A DNA stretch of 64,000 bases from an uncultured Clostridia bacterium (GTDB lineage Bacteria > Bacillota > Clostridia > TANB77 > CAG-508). Position 1 is the first letter of the stretch. The number at the start of each line of letters is the position of its first letter. The position numbers and the translations under genes are program-made. The stretch spans positions 1 to 64,000 of the forward strand of contig CAKOXK010000009.1 in the NCBI GenBank assembly GCA_934130085.1. Direction: 5' to 3'. Below are positions 1-9,730 of this stretch, piece after piece. The notes under the pieces were generated by a model. It was given only the letters and a program-made list of their open reading frames with translations. It did no database searches and had not been told where the DNA came from.

Positions 1-57
1 GAATCTTTAGAACAAAGTAAACAAGAGCAATACAAACACGAAGAAAAGGAATTGTAG
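1..57 (+). CDS. C-terminal end of an unidentified protein (partial)
   Basis: Frame 1 is open from the first base to a TAG stop at 55-57 and gives 18 residues rich in Glu, Lys and Gln (ends KHEEKEL). The other two forward frames stop within the first 20 bases. A terminator follows at 94-138, which fits the end of a transcription unit. The fragment is too short to name. Confidence 0.4.
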   Translation, partial: ESLEQSKQEQYKHEEKEL

Positions 58-93
58 AAGCCATCAGTTTACTTATATTCGTTGGCACCAATG

Positions 94-138
94 AAAAAAC
101 GTGGAAGTGTTGAAAAAACAATATTTCTACGTTTTTTT
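94..138 (+). terminator. Intrinsic terminator
   Basis: A 13-bp stem pairs AAAAAACGTGGAA (94-106) with TTCTACGTTTTTT (125-137), with one G-T wobble and an 18-nt loop; the descending arm ends in a T run. It closes the partial upstream gene and insulates the suf operon. The A-rich ascending arm could let it work on both strands. Confidence 0.75.
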
Positions 139-234
139 ATGTGATTTTAATGAAACTGTATGTTATTAATATAATCAAAGCAATTATCTAATGGACAAAC
201 AGATAAATACTAGCATACTATAAACATGCAATTG

Positions 235-264
235 TTGACAAAAGCACCAAAAAGATGTTATTAT
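235..264 (+). promoter_or_regulatory. Sigma-A-like promoter of the suf operon
   Basis: TTGACA (235-240) is followed after 18 nt by TATTAT (259-264). The first suf start codon is at 345 with GAGG at 335-338, so the leader is about 75 nt. No clear regulator palindrome was seen. Confidence 0.6.
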
Positions 265-344
265 ATAAAATGTTAGACAAACCTAACTTTTGAAAAATAG
301 TAAAGTATAGGTACATAAATCATTATAGTAAACGAGGATTAAAA

Positions 345-1079
345 ATGGAATTATTAAAAATAAAAGATCTATATGTAAATGCTGGAGAAAAAGATATAAT
401 AAAAGGACTTAATTTAACTATAAATAAGGGTGAAATTCATGTTATAATGGGGCCAAATGGTGCAGGAAAATCAACACTTGCTAATATCATATTAAATAAC
501 CCTGAATATACAATTAAATCAGGGGAGATTGATTTTGAAGGTGAAAATATAAATAATTTAAAAACAGATGAGAGAGCAAAAAAAGGTATATTTATGTCTT
601 TTCAATCTCCAGAAGAGGTTTACGGTATTTCGGTTACAAATTTTCTAAAAACAGCCAAGAGCTCAATAACCGGAGAACCTGTAAAAATTTTTGCGTTTAA
701 AAAAGAGCTTGAAGAAAATATGAAAAAGCTTGAGATGAACCCATCATATAGTATGCGTGATTTGAATGTTGGTTTTTCTGGAGGAGAAAAGAAGAAAAAT
801 GAAATTTTACAAATGTTAACTTTAAAACCAAAACTTGCAATTTTGGATGAAACAGATTCAGGTCTTGATGTTGATGCTATTAGAATTGTTTCTAAAGGAA
901 TTGATATGTATAAAAATGATGAGAACTCTGTTTTAATTATTACGCACTCTACCAAAATACTTAAAAATCTTCATGTTGATTATGTTCATATTCTTGTTGA
1001 CGGTAAGATTGTAAAAACTGGGGAGGCCAGTTTAGCAAAAGAGATTGAAGAACAAGGGTATGCGAAGTACATAAATTAA
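345..1079 (+). CDS. sufC: Fe-S cluster assembly ATPase SufC
   Basis: ABC-type ATPase of the SUF Fe-S assembly machine; it binds SufB and SufD in the cytoplasm and powers cluster assembly on the SufBCD scaffold. Walker A GPNGAGKST is at residues 36-44, the ABC signature FSGGEKKK at 144-151, and Walker B LAILDET around 164-170 followed by the DSGLD D-loop. The length of 244 aa is normal. It is the first gene of a five-gene operon in the order C-B-D-S-U typical of Gram-positives. The ATG has a GAGG site 6 nt upstream. Confidence 0.95.
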   Translation: MELLKIKDLYVNAGEKDIIKGLNLTINKGEIHVIMGPNGAGKSTLANIILNNPEYTIKSGEIDFEGENINNLKTDERAKKGIFMSFQSPEEVYGISVTNFLKTAKSSITGEPVKIFAFKKELEENMKKLEMNPSYSMRDLNVGFSGGEKKKNEILQMLTLKPKLAILDETDSGLDVDAIRIVSKGIDMYKNDENSVLIITHSTKILKNLHVDYVHILVDGKIVKTGEASLAKEIEEQGYAKYIN

Positions 1080-1126
1080 TAATAAAAAATTAATAGAAAG
1101 GATTTTCCGCAGTACAAGAAAAATAA

Positions 1127-1164
1127 GAAAGCTTGTAAGTAGAATGAAAGCTTGTAAGTAGAAT
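1127..1164 (+). repeat. 19-bp tandem duplication in the sufC-sufB spacer
   Basis: The unit GAAAGCTTGTAAGTAGAAT occurs twice back to back (1127-1145 and 1146-1164). A related inverted segment (GGCTTACAAGT) lies near 1191-1201 and could pair with either copy (ACTTGTAAGC relation), so the 249-nt spacer transcript may fold. No ORF fits in the spacer. Confidence 0.7.
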
Positions 1165-1328
1165 AAAGTGTATGAGAAGAAAAAAATAAGGCTTACAAGT
1201 GAAATAAAAGGAAAAGTCTGCAGGTTACATAAAAGTAAAAGAGAAAAGTTTGCAGGTAAAAAAGTGCATAAGAACTGTAAATAAAATTAGAACAGATTAT
1301 TACAGAAAAAATAAGTGAGGTCGAATAT

Positions 1329-2738
1329 TTGAAAGATAACTTTGAAAAGATTGATTTAGACAGTCAGAAAATTGAAAATATATACAATATAAAAAATAAA
1401 GATGAATATAGTTACAAAACTATCGGATTAAGCCCTGAAATAATAAAGGAAATTTCTGAAAAAAAGAAAGAACCTAAGTGGATGCTTGATTTAAGACTTA
1501 AAGCTCTTGAAAAATTTAATGAGCTTAAAATGCCTACATGGGGTCCGGACTTAAGTGAGCTTGATATGAGCAAAATTGCGACTTATGTAAAGCCTAAAAC
1601 TGATATGAAAAAGTCATGGGCAGATGTTCCAAATGAGATTAAAAACACATTTGATGCCTTAGGAATACCAGAAGCTGAGAAAGAATCATTAGCAGGAGTT
1701 GGGGCTCAGTATGATTCCGAGATTGTATATCATAGTATAAAAGAAGAACTTGTAAAGCAAGGTGTAATTTATACTGATTTTGACACGGCAGTCCATGATT
1801 ATGAAGATTTAGTTAAGCAGTATTTCATGAAATGTGTTCCAATGACTGACCATAAATTCATAGCGCTTCATTATGCTGTTTGGTCAGGAGGTTCATTTGT
1901 TTATGTACCAAAGGGAGTAAAAGTTGAAATTCCTTTGCAATCATACTTTAGATTAAATGCTCCAGGGGCAGGTCAATTTGAACATACTCTTATAATAGTT
2001 GATGATGGAGCATCACTTCAATTTATTGAAGGATGTTCTGCACCAAAGTACAACGAGATTAACTTACATGCAGGTTGTGTTGAATTATTTGTAAAGGATA
2101 ATGCTTATTTAAGATATTCAACAATTGAAAACTGGTCAAAAAACATGATGAACTTAAATACAAAGAGAGTAATTGTGGGAAAGAACGGAAAGATCGAATG
2201 GGTTACAGGTTCATTTGGGTCAAAAATATCAATGCTTTACCCAATGAGCATTCTTAATGGTGAAAATGCCAAGTGTGAATTTACAGGAATATCATTTGCT
2301 GGACAAGGACAAAACCTAGATACAGGCTTAAAAATAATACACAATGCACCAAATACATCATCGGTTGTAAGTTCTAAATCAATATCAAAAGACGGAGGCA
2401 TTTGTACATTCAGAAGTAATATTTGGGTAAAAAACAATGCTAAAAATTCAAAATTAACTGTTGATTGTGATTCATTAATGCTTGATAGCAAATCAAAATC
2501 TGATACCATACCAGTTGATAGAATTGATACAGATGATGTTGAATTCTCGCATGAAGCTAAAATTGGAAAAATTTCAGATGAAGCCATATTTTATTTAATG
2601 TCAAGGGGAATATCTGAAAAAGAAGCAAGAGCAATGATAGTAAGAGGATTTGCTGACCCAATTTCAAAAGCATTGCCACTAGAATATGCAGTTGAAATGA
2701 ATAACTTAATTAACCTAGAGCTCGACGCTAAGATGTAA
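1329..2738 (+). CDS. sufB: Fe-S cluster assembly protein SufB
   Basis: Core scaffold subunit of the SufBCD complex, on which Fe-S clusters are built from sulfur delivered by SufS/SufU. The protein is 469 aa, normal for the family, and shows the family C-terminus (SRGISEKEARAMIVRGFADP, about residues 424-443) and the long beta-helix core. It starts at TTG (1329-1331), supported by GTGAGG at 1315-1320; the first downstream in-frame ATG would cut conserved sequence. It lies 249 nt after sufC, an unusually wide gap for this operon. Confidence 0.95.
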   Translation: MKDNFEKIDLDSQKIENIYNIKNKDEYSYKTIGLSPEIIKEISEKKKEPKWMLDLRLKALEKFNELKMPTWGPDLSELDMSKIATYVKPKTDMKKSWADVPNEIKNTFDALGIPEAEKESLAGVGAQYDSEIVYHSIKEELVKQGVIYTDFDTAVHDYEDLVKQYFMKCVPMTDHKFIALHYAVWSGGSFVYVPKGVKVEIPLQSYFRLNAPGAGQFEHTLIIVDDGASLQFIEGCSAPKYNEINLHAGCVELFVKDNAYLRYSTIENWSKNMMNLNTKRVIVGKNGKIEWVTGSFGSKISMLYPMSILNGENAKCEFTGISFAGQGQNLDTGLKIIHNAPNTSSVVSSKSISKDGGICTFRSNIWVKNNAKNSKLTVDCDSLMLDSKSKSDTIPVDRIDTDDVEFSHEAKIGKISDEAIFYLMSRGISEKEARAMIVRGFADPISKALPLEYAVEMNNLINLELDAKM

Positions 2739-2793
2739 GCTAAAACAACAAGCAAAGCGCAAATATAATGTGAAAAATATAAAGGAATTTGAA

Positions 2794-4002
2794 ATGGAAA
2801 AAATCACTTTAAACAAAGCACCTGTCAGAACATCAAATAACTATGGCATAAATGATATTACATTGGAATTAGAAATTCCAATGATTAAACAATTTCAAAA
2901 TATCACAATGATGTGCTATGATTTTGATGATATTAAGGTGGAAAATATAAATTTAAATGAAATAAAAACAGATAAAGTAAGCTCAATGATGAACTTAAAA
3001 GGAGAATATTCAAGCAAGTCAAATTCAAAAGAGCATAACTTAGATGAAATTAATCCAAATGAAGTTAATCCAAATGAAGTTAACTCAAGTGAAATTAACT
3101 CAAGTGAAATTAATTCGGGTGAAATGAGTTCAAGAATTGGATTAAATTTACAACAAAATTACGGTATAAAAATTACTGTTCCGAAAAACACTATTGTAAA
3201 AAGTCCAATTGTACTTGAATTCAGTTTTAATGAAGATAACAAGACTTTAGTTGATAATATAAAAATAAAATATGAAGAAAATTCAGAAGCTACGTTTATT
3301 ATAAAGTATGTATCAGAATCAGAAGATGAACAATTTCATTATTTGAAAAATGAAGTTCAAATGGAGAAAAATTCAAGAGGCAATATTTTAATTGCTAATA
3401 TGTTGAATGATAATTCTAATAGCTTCATTGCATACGAAAATAATTTGCAAGAAAATGCAAAATTATCATCAATAAATATTGAACTTGGCGCGAAGTATAA
3501 AATTAGTAATTATTATACAAGGCTTGAAGGAGATAGAGCTGAGAATGATGTTAAAAATATTTACATTGGCACAAACAATGATGTGATTGACATAAACTAT
3601 AATATAGATACAATAGGCAAAAACACAAAATGTACAATTCTATCAGAAGGTGCGGTAGATGGCAAAGCCAAAAAGCACTTTAAAGGCACAATTGATTTTA
3701 AAGAAGGTTCTAAAAAATCAAAGGGAATTGAAAATGAAAATTGCATGATACTTTCAGATGAAGCCGAATCTAAATCATTACCAATGCTTTTATGCCATGA
3801 AGAAGATGTATACGGAGAGCATGGCATATCATCAGGAAAACCAAGCGAGTCAAAGCTATTTTACATTATGACAAAAGGAATATCCTACAATGAGGCCAGA
3901 ATGTTAATGGTAAAAGCAGGACTAAATAAAATAATAAGAGAAATTAAAGACGAAGATTTAAAAGAAGAAGTAACAAAAATGATTGAGAGGAAACTTTCAT
4001 AA
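2794..4002 (+). CDS. sufD: Fe-S cluster assembly protein SufD
   Basis: SufB paralogue completing the SufBCD scaffold. The C-terminal part carries the SufB/SufD signature (CHEEDVYGEHG, then TKGISYNEARMLMVKAG). The ATG at 2794 was chosen because AAAGGA (2781-2786) sits 7 nt upstream and the protein then begins MEKITLNKAPVRT; an in-frame GTG at 2770 lacks a ribosome site. The N-terminal domain contains an odd run of six-residue repeats (nt about 3046-3130) not expected in SufD, and this domain is otherwise weakly conserved. Confidence 0.9.
   Translation: MEKITLNKAPVRTSNNYGINDITLELEIPMIKQFQNITMMCYDFDDIKVENINLNEIKTDKVSSMMNLKGEYSSKSNSKEHNLDEINPNEVNPNEVNSSEINSSEINSGEMSSRIGLNLQQNYGIKITVPKNTIVKSPIVLEFSFNEDNKTLVDNIKIKYEENSEATFIIKYVSESEDEQFHYLKNEVQMEKNSRGNILIANMLNDNSNSFIAYENNLQENAKLSSINIELGAKYKISNYYTRLEGDRAENDVKNIYIGTNNDVIDINYNIDTIGKNTKCTILSEGAVDGKAKKHFKGTIDFKEGSKKSKGIENENCMILSDEAESKSLPMLLCHEEDVYGEHGISSGKPSESKLFYIMTKGISYNEARMLMVKAGLNKIIREIKDEDLKEEVTKMIERKLS
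3046..3130 (+). repeat. In-frame 18-bp degenerate repeats inside sufD
   Basis: About five copies of an 18-bp unit encode variants of N(P/S)(N/S)E(V/I)N (NPNEVN, NSSEIN, NSGEM). The reading frame stays open, so this is a low-complexity insertion in the N-terminal part of SufD, probably from slippage. Confidence 0.8.
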
Positions 4003-4026
4003 TAGACTTAGAAAGGATTTGGAAAC

Positions 4027-5244
4027 ATGACAAATTATGAACTAAGAAAAGATTTTGAAATTTTAGAAAACAATAAGATTGCATATCTTGATAGTGGAGC
4101 AACAACCCAAAAACCAAAATTTGTAATTGATGCAATAAAAAATTACTATGAACATGATAATGCAAATCCTCACAGAGGAGCATACAAGTTAAGCATAAGA
4201 GCAACAGAGGTATATGATGAGGCGAGAGAAAAAGTAAAGAAATTTATTAATGCAAAAGATGCAAGAGAAATTGTATTCACAAGAAATGCAACAGAAAGCT
4301 TAAATCTAATAGCCTATTCGTATGGACTAAAGAATATAAAAAAAGATGATAAAATTGTATTGTCAATTATGGAACACCATTCTAACTTAGTGCCATGGCA
4401 AATGGTTGCAAAACAAAAAGAGGCAAAACTTGATTATATATATACTGATAAAGACGGATATTTGAAACAAGAAGATATAGAAAATAAAATAGTCCCAGGT
4501 GTAAAAATTGTTGGAATTACACAAGTCTCAAATGTACTAGGTACGATAAATCCTGTAAAAGAAATAGTAAAAAGAGCTCATGAAGTTGGTGCAATAGCTA
4601 TAGTTGATGCATCACAAAGTGCTCCTCACATGAAAATAGATGTAACTGACATGGATGCAGACTTTCTAGTATTTTCAGGTCACAAAATGTTATCACCTCT
4701 TGGAATAGGTGTATTATATGGCAAAAAGGAATTACTAGATAAAATGAATCCATTCTTATTTGGTGGAGACATGATAGAATATGTATATGAGCAAGATACT
4801 ACATTTGCAGAAGTACCAACCAAATTCGAAGCAGGTACACAAAATGTTGAAGGAGCAGTAGGCTTAGGAGCAGCAATTGATTATTTAAATAACATTGGAA
4901 TGGATAATGTTGAAAAAATCGAAAAAGACGTGTTAGAATATGCAATGAAAGAACTTTCAAAAATTGATTTTATAACATTATATGGGCCAAAAGAACTTGA
5001 AAAACATGCAGGAGTTATATCATTTAATGTAAACAAAGTTCATCCACATGATGTAGCAAGTATACTTGATAGTGAAAATGTTTGCATAAGATCAGGAAAC
5101 CACTGTGCACAACCATTATTAAGATATATGGGTCTTGACTCAACATGTAGAGCAAGTTTTTATATATACAATACTAAAGAAGATGTTGACAAACTAATTG
5201 AGGCATTATACAAAACGAAAAAGATTTTTGAAAAATGGATGTAG
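4027..5244 (+). CDS. sufS: Cysteine desulfurase SufS (group II)
   Basis: PLP enzyme that takes sulfur from cysteine as a persulfide and hands it to SufU. The PLP lysine is K220 in SGHK; the catalytic cysteine is C360 in RSGNHCAQP, the short-loop form of group II desulfurases that need a transfer partner. At 405 aa it is standard. AAAGGA lies upstream of the ATG, and sufU follows 20 nt downstream. Confidence 0.96.
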   Translation: MTNYELRKDFEILENNKIAYLDSGATTQKPKFVIDAIKNYYEHDNANPHRGAYKLSIRATEVYDEAREKVKKFINAKDAREIVFTRNATESLNLIAYSYGLKNIKKDDKIVLSIMEHHSNLVPWQMVAKQKEAKLDYIYTDKDGYLKQEDIENKIVPGVKIVGITQVSNVLGTINPVKEIVKRAHEVGAIAIVDASQSAPHMKIDVTDMDADFLVFSGHKMLSPLGIGVLYGKKELLDKMNPFLFGGDMIEYVYEQDTTFAEVPTKFEAGTQNVEGAVGLGAAIDYLNNIGMDNVEKIEKDVLEYAMKELSKIDFITLYGPKELEKHAGVISFNVNKVHPHDVASILDSENVCIRSGNHCAQPLLRYMGLDSTCRASFYIYNTKEDVDKLIEALYKTKKIFEKWM

Positions 5245-5264
5245 AAGTGAAAGGCAAATAAAAT

Positions 5265-5693
5265 ATGGATAATTTGGAATCAATATATACAGATGTAATT
5301 ATGGAACAAAGCACAGCAACTTACAATAAGCACAAAATAGAAAACGCCACAGCTTCAGAGCATGGCCATAACCCAAGTTGTGGTGATGATATTACACTAG
5401 AAATAATTATGGATGGAGATACAATAAAAGATCTAGCTTTCACAGGACACGGATGTGCAATATCACAGGCATCAACATCAATAATGATAGATTTGATAAA
5501 AGGAAAAACAAAAGAAGAAGCAATTAATCTTATAAACATCTTTATAAAAATGATTAAAAGGGAAAGTGTGACAGAAGAAGACTTAGAAAAGCTAGAAGAA
5601 GCAAGAGCACTTCAAAATATATCAAATATGCCAGCAAGAGTAAAATGTGCAGAACTAGCATGGTATACATTAGAAAAATTACTAAGCAAATAA
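5265..5693 (+). CDS. sufU: SufU-type zinc-dependent sulfurtransferase
   Basis: Small partner of SufS that accepts the persulfide sulfur at a zinc site. The expected ligands are visible: C39 with D41 (PSCGDD), C64 (GHGCAISQAS) and C128 (RVKCAELAW). At 142 aa it matches SufU rather than IscU. It is the last gene of the operon; an 11-bp AT-only hairpin without a T run lies at 5702-5735. Confidence 0.95.
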   Translation: MDNLESIYTDVIMEQSTATYNKHKIENATASEHGHNPSCGDDITLEIIMDGDTIKDLAFTGHGCAISQASTSIMIDLIKGKTKEEAINLINIFIKMIKRESVTEEDLEKLEEARALQNISNMPARVKCAELAWYTLEKLLSK

Positions 5694-5760
5694 TAAACAA
5701 ATAATTAAATAAGCAATTTTACAATTATTTAATTACAATCACATTTATATTAATTTAGTA

Positions 5761-5789
5761 TTGAAAGTGCAAAGAACTATGGATATAAT
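5761..5789 (+). promoter_or_regulatory. Sigma-A-like promoter of the polysaccharide deacetylase gene
   Basis: TTGAAA (5761-5766), 17-nt spacer, TATAAT (5784-5789). It is 31 nt upstream of the ATG at 5820, which has AAAGGGA as ribosome site. Confidence 0.7.
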
Positions 5790-5819
5790 AAAAATTATTT
5801 AAAATAAAGGGACGATGAA

Positions 5820-6728
5820 ATGAAAAATAAACCATTTATTAAAGAATCGAAGCTTAATATAAAAAGAATAGTATTAGTACTGCTAATACTATTTATTGTA
5901 ATATTCATTTTGAAAATGGTTATAGAAAACCATAAATTGAGTGAAATGAAAAAAGCAGATGTGCAGTATTCTGCGGAATTAGCATTAAAACAACAAAAGA
6001 AAAATGAAGAAATGCAAAATCAAATAAAAGAAGCGGAAGAAAAAAAACAAAGAAAATACGCTTATTTAAACAATGAAGAATTAACAAAAATATCAAATAT
6101 ATACAGACATAGCGATGTAAAAAGAGTATTTCTAACATTTGATGATGGACCAACAAAACAGGTAACCCCTTATATATTAAATCTGCTAAAAAGCGAGAAT
6201 ATAAAAGCAAACTTTTTTGTAATTGGTACAAAAGTAGAGCAAAACCCTGAACTTGTAAAAATAGAATATGAAGAAGGACATTTTATAGGAAACCACGGAT
6301 ATTCTCATAAATATAGTACAATATACAGCTCAGTAGATAGCGTATTAGAAGAATATAATAAAAACAACAATTTAATAAAAAAGGCAATAGGAAATGAAAA
6401 CTATAATAGCTTTATATTTAGATTTCCAGGAGGATTAGTGGGAGGACCATATAATGATTTAAAACATGAAGCATTGCAAAAACTAAATGAAAATGGAATA
6501 GGAAATGTGGACTGGAACGCACTAACAAATGATGCTGATGGAGCTAAAACCAAAGAAGCTATAATGGAAAACTTCTATAAAACAGTAAAAGATAAAACCA
6601 GTGTGGTACTTTTAATGCACGATGCAGCAGACAAAATCTTAACTTATGAAACCTTGCCAGAAATAATAAAATATTTCAAAGAAAATGGATATCAATTTCA
6701 AACAATGTTTGATGCAGTAGGAAGATAA
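5820..6728 (+). CDS. Membrane-anchored polysaccharide deacetylase (CE4/NodB domain)
   Basis: Predicted to remove N-acetyl groups from an extracellular glycan such as peptidoglycan or the exopolysaccharide encoded next door. Residues 15-36 form one membrane segment, then a charged coiled-coil-like stalk (about 40-80), then a NodB domain. Catalytic/metal residues D108-D109 (TFDDGP), H159 and H163 (GNHGYSH) are present, with RFPGG and the final LLMHD motif. 302 aa. It has its own promoter and a strong terminator. The exact substrate cannot be told. Confidence 0.88.
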   Translation: MKNKPFIKESKLNIKRIVLVLLILFIVIFILKMVIENHKLSEMKKADVQYSAELALKQQKKNEEMQNQIKEAEEKKQRKYAYLNNEELTKISNIYRHSDVKRVFLTFDDGPTKQVTPYILNLLKSENIKANFFVIGTKVEQNPELVKIEYEEGHFIGNHGYSHKYSTIYSSVDSVLEEYNKNNNLIKKAIGNENYNSFIFRFPGGLVGGPYNDLKHEALQKLNENGIGNVDWNALTNDADGAKTKEAIMENFYKTVKDKTSVVLLMHDAADKILTYETLPEIIKYFKENGYQFQTMFDAVGR

Positions 6729-6752
6729 AACAAAACAAGAAGCAAATAAGTA

Positions 6753-6789
6753 AAAATCAAGACGGAAAATTATTTCCGCCTTGATTTTT
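6753..6789 (+). terminator. Intrinsic terminator after the deacetylase gene
   Basis: AAAATCAAGACGGAAA pairs with TTTCCGCCTTGATTTT (one A-C mismatch) and runs into T residues at 6784-6789. Confidence 0.85.
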
Positions 6790-7100
6790 GCACCCACCAT
6801 ATAATAGAAAAGTCATGTAAGCTATCAAAAAGGCGTTACAACTGCACCTACGTAGAAAGAAAAAGAAATTAAACATAATTACGTCAAGTAAGAAGCTAAA
6901 TGCGCAATTCTTAAATATAATTATGAAAGTATGATTTTTTTCTGTTTACAAACGAGTATTATTGTGATAATATTTTACTGTTAAAAAATAAAGAAAGGAA
7001 ACGAGCTATTAAAAGAAAAAACAAAATATAAGAAAACAGATAAAAATAAGGACAAAAACGAGAAAAAGTTTGTAAAATAGCTCATTATATGTGTACTAAA
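6790..7100 (+). other. Long leader/intergenic region before ugd with a promoter and an inverted repeat
   Basis: No gene is seen in this stretch. A promoter is likely at 6945-6973: TTTACA, 17 nt, TAATAT. An exact 8-bp inverted repeat, GAGCTATT (7003-7010) and AATAGCTC (7076-7083), brackets 65 A-rich nt and would fold in the leader just before the start codon. Neither candidate ATG (7089 or 7101) has a good Shine-Dalgarno site; AAAGGAAACGAG lies far upstream near 6994. Confidence 0.5.
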
Positions 7101-8270
7101 ATGAAAATAGCAGTAGCAGGAACAGGTTATGTAGGATTATCACTTGCAACATTATTAAGTCAAAAAAATGAAGTGGTTGCACTAGATGTAATACCAGAAA
7201 AGGTAGAAAAAATAAACAATAGAATATCACCAATTCAAGATGAATACATACAAAAGTATTTCAAAGAGAAAAAACTAAATTTAAAAGCTACTCTTGATTA
7301 TAAAGAAGCTTTTGAAGGAGCAGAATTTGTTATAATTTCTACGCCAACAAATTATGATGAAGAAAAAAATTTCTTTGATACATCAAGCGTAGAAGACATT
7401 ATTGAAAAAGTAATATCAATGAATGACAAAAATATAACAATGGTTGTAAAATCAACAATACCAGTAGGGTATATAGAGAAAACAAAGGAGTATTATAATA
7501 TTGATAATATCTTTTTCTCACCAGAATTTTTAAGAGAAGGCAAAGCTTTATATGATAATTTATATCCATCCAGAATTATTGTTGGAAATAAAGGCGAGAA
7601 GGGAAAGGAATTTGCCAAACTTTTAAAAGATGCAGCATTAAAAGATGATATTCCAGAATTGTTTATGAATTCAACAGAGGCAGAGGCTGTAAAATTATTT
7701 GCAAATACATACCTAGCTTTAAGAGTTGCATACTTCAATGAATTAGATACTTATGCATCTGTTAAAGGACTAAATACAAAAGATATAATTGAAGGTGTAG
7801 GTTTAGACCCAAGAATAGGAACACAATACAACAACCCATCATTTGGATATGGTGGATACTGCTTACCAAAAGATACAAAGCAGCTTCTTGCAAATTATAA
7901 AGATGTGCCACAAAACTTAATTGAGGCAATAGTAAAATCAAATAAAACAAGAAAAGAATTCATTGCAGAAGAGATTGTTAAAATGAATCCAGAAGTAGTT
8001 GGAATATACAGACTAACTATGAAATCAGGTTCTGATAATTTCAGATCAAGTGCAATACAAGATATAATAAAGAGCTTAAAGGCAGAAGGAAAAAAGATAA
8101 TTATATATGAGCCAACATTAGAAAAAGAAGAATTCAGTAATTGCAAAGTAGTAAATGATTTAGATGAGTTCAAGAAAGAGTCATCAGTTATAATGGCAAA
8201 CAGATTAGAAGACTGCATAAAAGACGTAAAAGAAAAAGTTTATACAAGAGATTTATTTAGCAAAGACTAA
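7101..8270 (+). CDS. ugd: UDP-glucose 6-dehydrogenase
   Basis: Oxidises UDP-glucose to UDP-glucuronate with NAD, supplying an acidic sugar for the exopolysaccharide. The N-terminal Rossmann motif GTGYVG is at the extreme N-terminus and the catalytic cysteine lies in [10 protein letters not shown]. Length is 389 aa from the ATG at 7101 ([14 protein letters not shown]), where the family normally begins; an in-frame ATG at 7089 adds four residues. The epimerase at 9731 uses its product. The gene has its own terminator. Confidence 0.92.
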   Translation: MKIAVAGTGYVGLSLATLLSQKNEVVALDVIPEKVEKINNRISPIQDEYIQKYFKEKKLNLKATLDYKEAFEGAEFVIISTPTNYDEEKNFFDTSSVEDIIEKVISMNDKNITMVVKSTIPVGYIEKTKEYYNIDNIFFSPEFLREGKALYDNLYPSRIIVGNKGEKGKEFAKLLKDAALKDDIPELFMNSTEAEAVKLFANTYLALRVAYFNELDTYASVKGLNTKDIIEGVGLDPRIGTQYNNPSFGYGGYCLPKDTKQLLANYKDVPQNLIEAIVKSNKTRKEFIAEEIVKMNPEVVGIYRLTMKSGSDNFRSSAIQDIIKSLKAEGKKIIIYEPTLEKEEFSNCKVVNDLDEFKKESSVIMANRLEDCIKDVKEKVYTRDLFSKD

Positions 8271-8280
8271 AAATGTAAAT

Positions 8281-8310
8281 TAAATAGTATTAAATAGTAT
8301 CAAATAGTAT
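8281..8310 (+). repeat. Three 10-bp tandem repeats after ugd
   Basis: TAAATAGTAT, TAAATAGTAT and CAAATAGTAT lie head to tail between the ugd stop and its terminator. Confidence 0.8.
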
Positions 8311-8320
8311 TAAATAAAAG

Positions 8321-8358
8321 AGTTCTATAAACTAAGATAAAGTTTATAGAACTTTTTT
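8321..8358 (+). terminator. Terminator between ugd and the minus-strand acyltransferase remnant
   Basis: A perfect 13-bp stem, AGTTCTATAAACT (8321-8333) with AGTTTATAGAACT (8341-8353), is followed by six T residues. An A run precedes the stem, so it may also end minus-strand transcription. Confidence 0.88.
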
Positions 8359-8410
8359 ATTTGACTAAAAATTACAAATTTAAATTTATAATTAAGTGCA
8401 TAAGTTCAAA

Positions 8411-9527
8411 TTACCACTTAGATAAGAATTTATCAGAACAGCAAAAAGTTGTTACTTTTGAAATCATGTCAGAAACTTTATTTATAATAGGTGTGAATAT
8501 TTTTTCAACTGTGTGTTTTCTTATTAAATCAATTATTGTACAAACAACGTAGACTGATACTACAGCAAAAATACTATAGATAATTAGATATTTGCTTGCA
8601 GAAAAAGTTGATTGCTTAAAGAGTACATTCCATAAGAAATTACGGACGAATTCGTGATCATGAATTAGATATACTCCAAAAGTTGCAGATGATAAGGTAT
8701 TAATCAATTTACTATATTTTATATTCAAATTTAAAAAGCCAATAAACATCAAAACTGAAGCAACTACTATTGGTAATTTTTCAATCGTATAAAAAAACAT
8801 AGCATGACTACCTAAAAAAGATATTTTCAAGCCAAGAAGGTCAAATATAACAGTACTCAAATAAGTTAAAAAAAGAATAACCAAAGAGTAAAAAATAAAA
8901 GTCTTACCAGAGTAGTGTTTATCAGACCAATAAATTCTTATATAGCCAGCTATCATGTAAAGATAAATAAACCAATTTAATTTATTACATTCAACTTTAT
9001 GAGAAGTAAGTGTAGGAATAATACACCAACATAATGTTAAAAGTAAAATCAATTTTTGATAGGTAGATTTATCAATACTATGTAGAAATTTATTTAAGAA
9101 TGGACTAATTAAATAGAGCATTAGATATGCACTAGCAAACCACCAGGTTGAAAAAGTTATAGGTAATACACTTTTACATAGTTCCTTAAATTCAAAAGTT
9201 TTAACATGAAATATTAGAAAAAACAAATAAATCAGGATCGAATAGGTAAAAACCTGAAACCATAATTTTACTAGTTTATTTACTTTTATAGAAGGAGATT
9301 TAATTAGAAAATATCCTGATATAAGAACAAATATATTAACTCCAAATTTGCCACACTAACTGCATGAACTGAATCCATAATCTATTTATAGATACTGCGG
9401 ATGTCGAAAAATTAAAATCACCATACCATGAGAAGTGATACATAACAATTAAGAACATTGCAAGAATACGCAATATTTCAATGCTGGTTAATCTCTTTTT
9501 TGACGTACTATTTTCAAGAACAGCCAT
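8411..9527 (-). pseudogene. Acyltransferase-3 family membrane protein, frameshifted
   Basis: Read on the minus strand from 9527, the protein begins as an acyltransferase-3 family member (SIEILRILAMFLIVMYHFSWYG), then stops at 9336-9338 after ...MQLVWQIWS. The other frame continues without a gap from about 9355 as GKFGVNIFVLISGYFLIKSP and on through multiple membrane segments to 8411. The total length is 3n+1, so one extra base near 9350-9356 explains the break. Intact members O-acetylate or otherwise acylate surface sugars. GAAAGGAG (9535-9542) precedes the start. It opposes the rest of the locus. A real inactivation and a sequencing error are equally possible. Confidence 0.8.
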
Positions 9528-9666
9528 AACGAAGCTCCTTTCAATTTATATATGTTTATATTAAAGTGTTAAAGTCTAATTGTCAATAGATAGATTAGAT
9601 TACAAATTTAAATAAATTTGTTGAAAAATTTCTTATAGATTTTTAGATAAAACATTATAAATTTTC

Positions 9667-9696
9667 TTGACCAATAGAAATTCTATGTTATATAAT
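9667..9696 (+). promoter_or_regulatory. Sigma-A-like promoter of the exopolysaccharide operon
   Basis: TTGACC (9667-9672), 18-nt spacer, TATAAT (9691-9696), 34 nt before the start of the epimerase gene. It is the only clear promoter before the run of tightly packed genes reaching to 22.5 kb. Confidence 0.65.
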
Positions 9697-9730
9697 AAAT
9701 TAGATTTTTATAAGGTAAGAGGAAGAATAA

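Noticed and set aside
8361..8552. 63-codon plus-strand open frame after the ugd terminator
   Set aside because: Overlaps the 3' end of the minus-strand acyltransferase and has no ribosome site.
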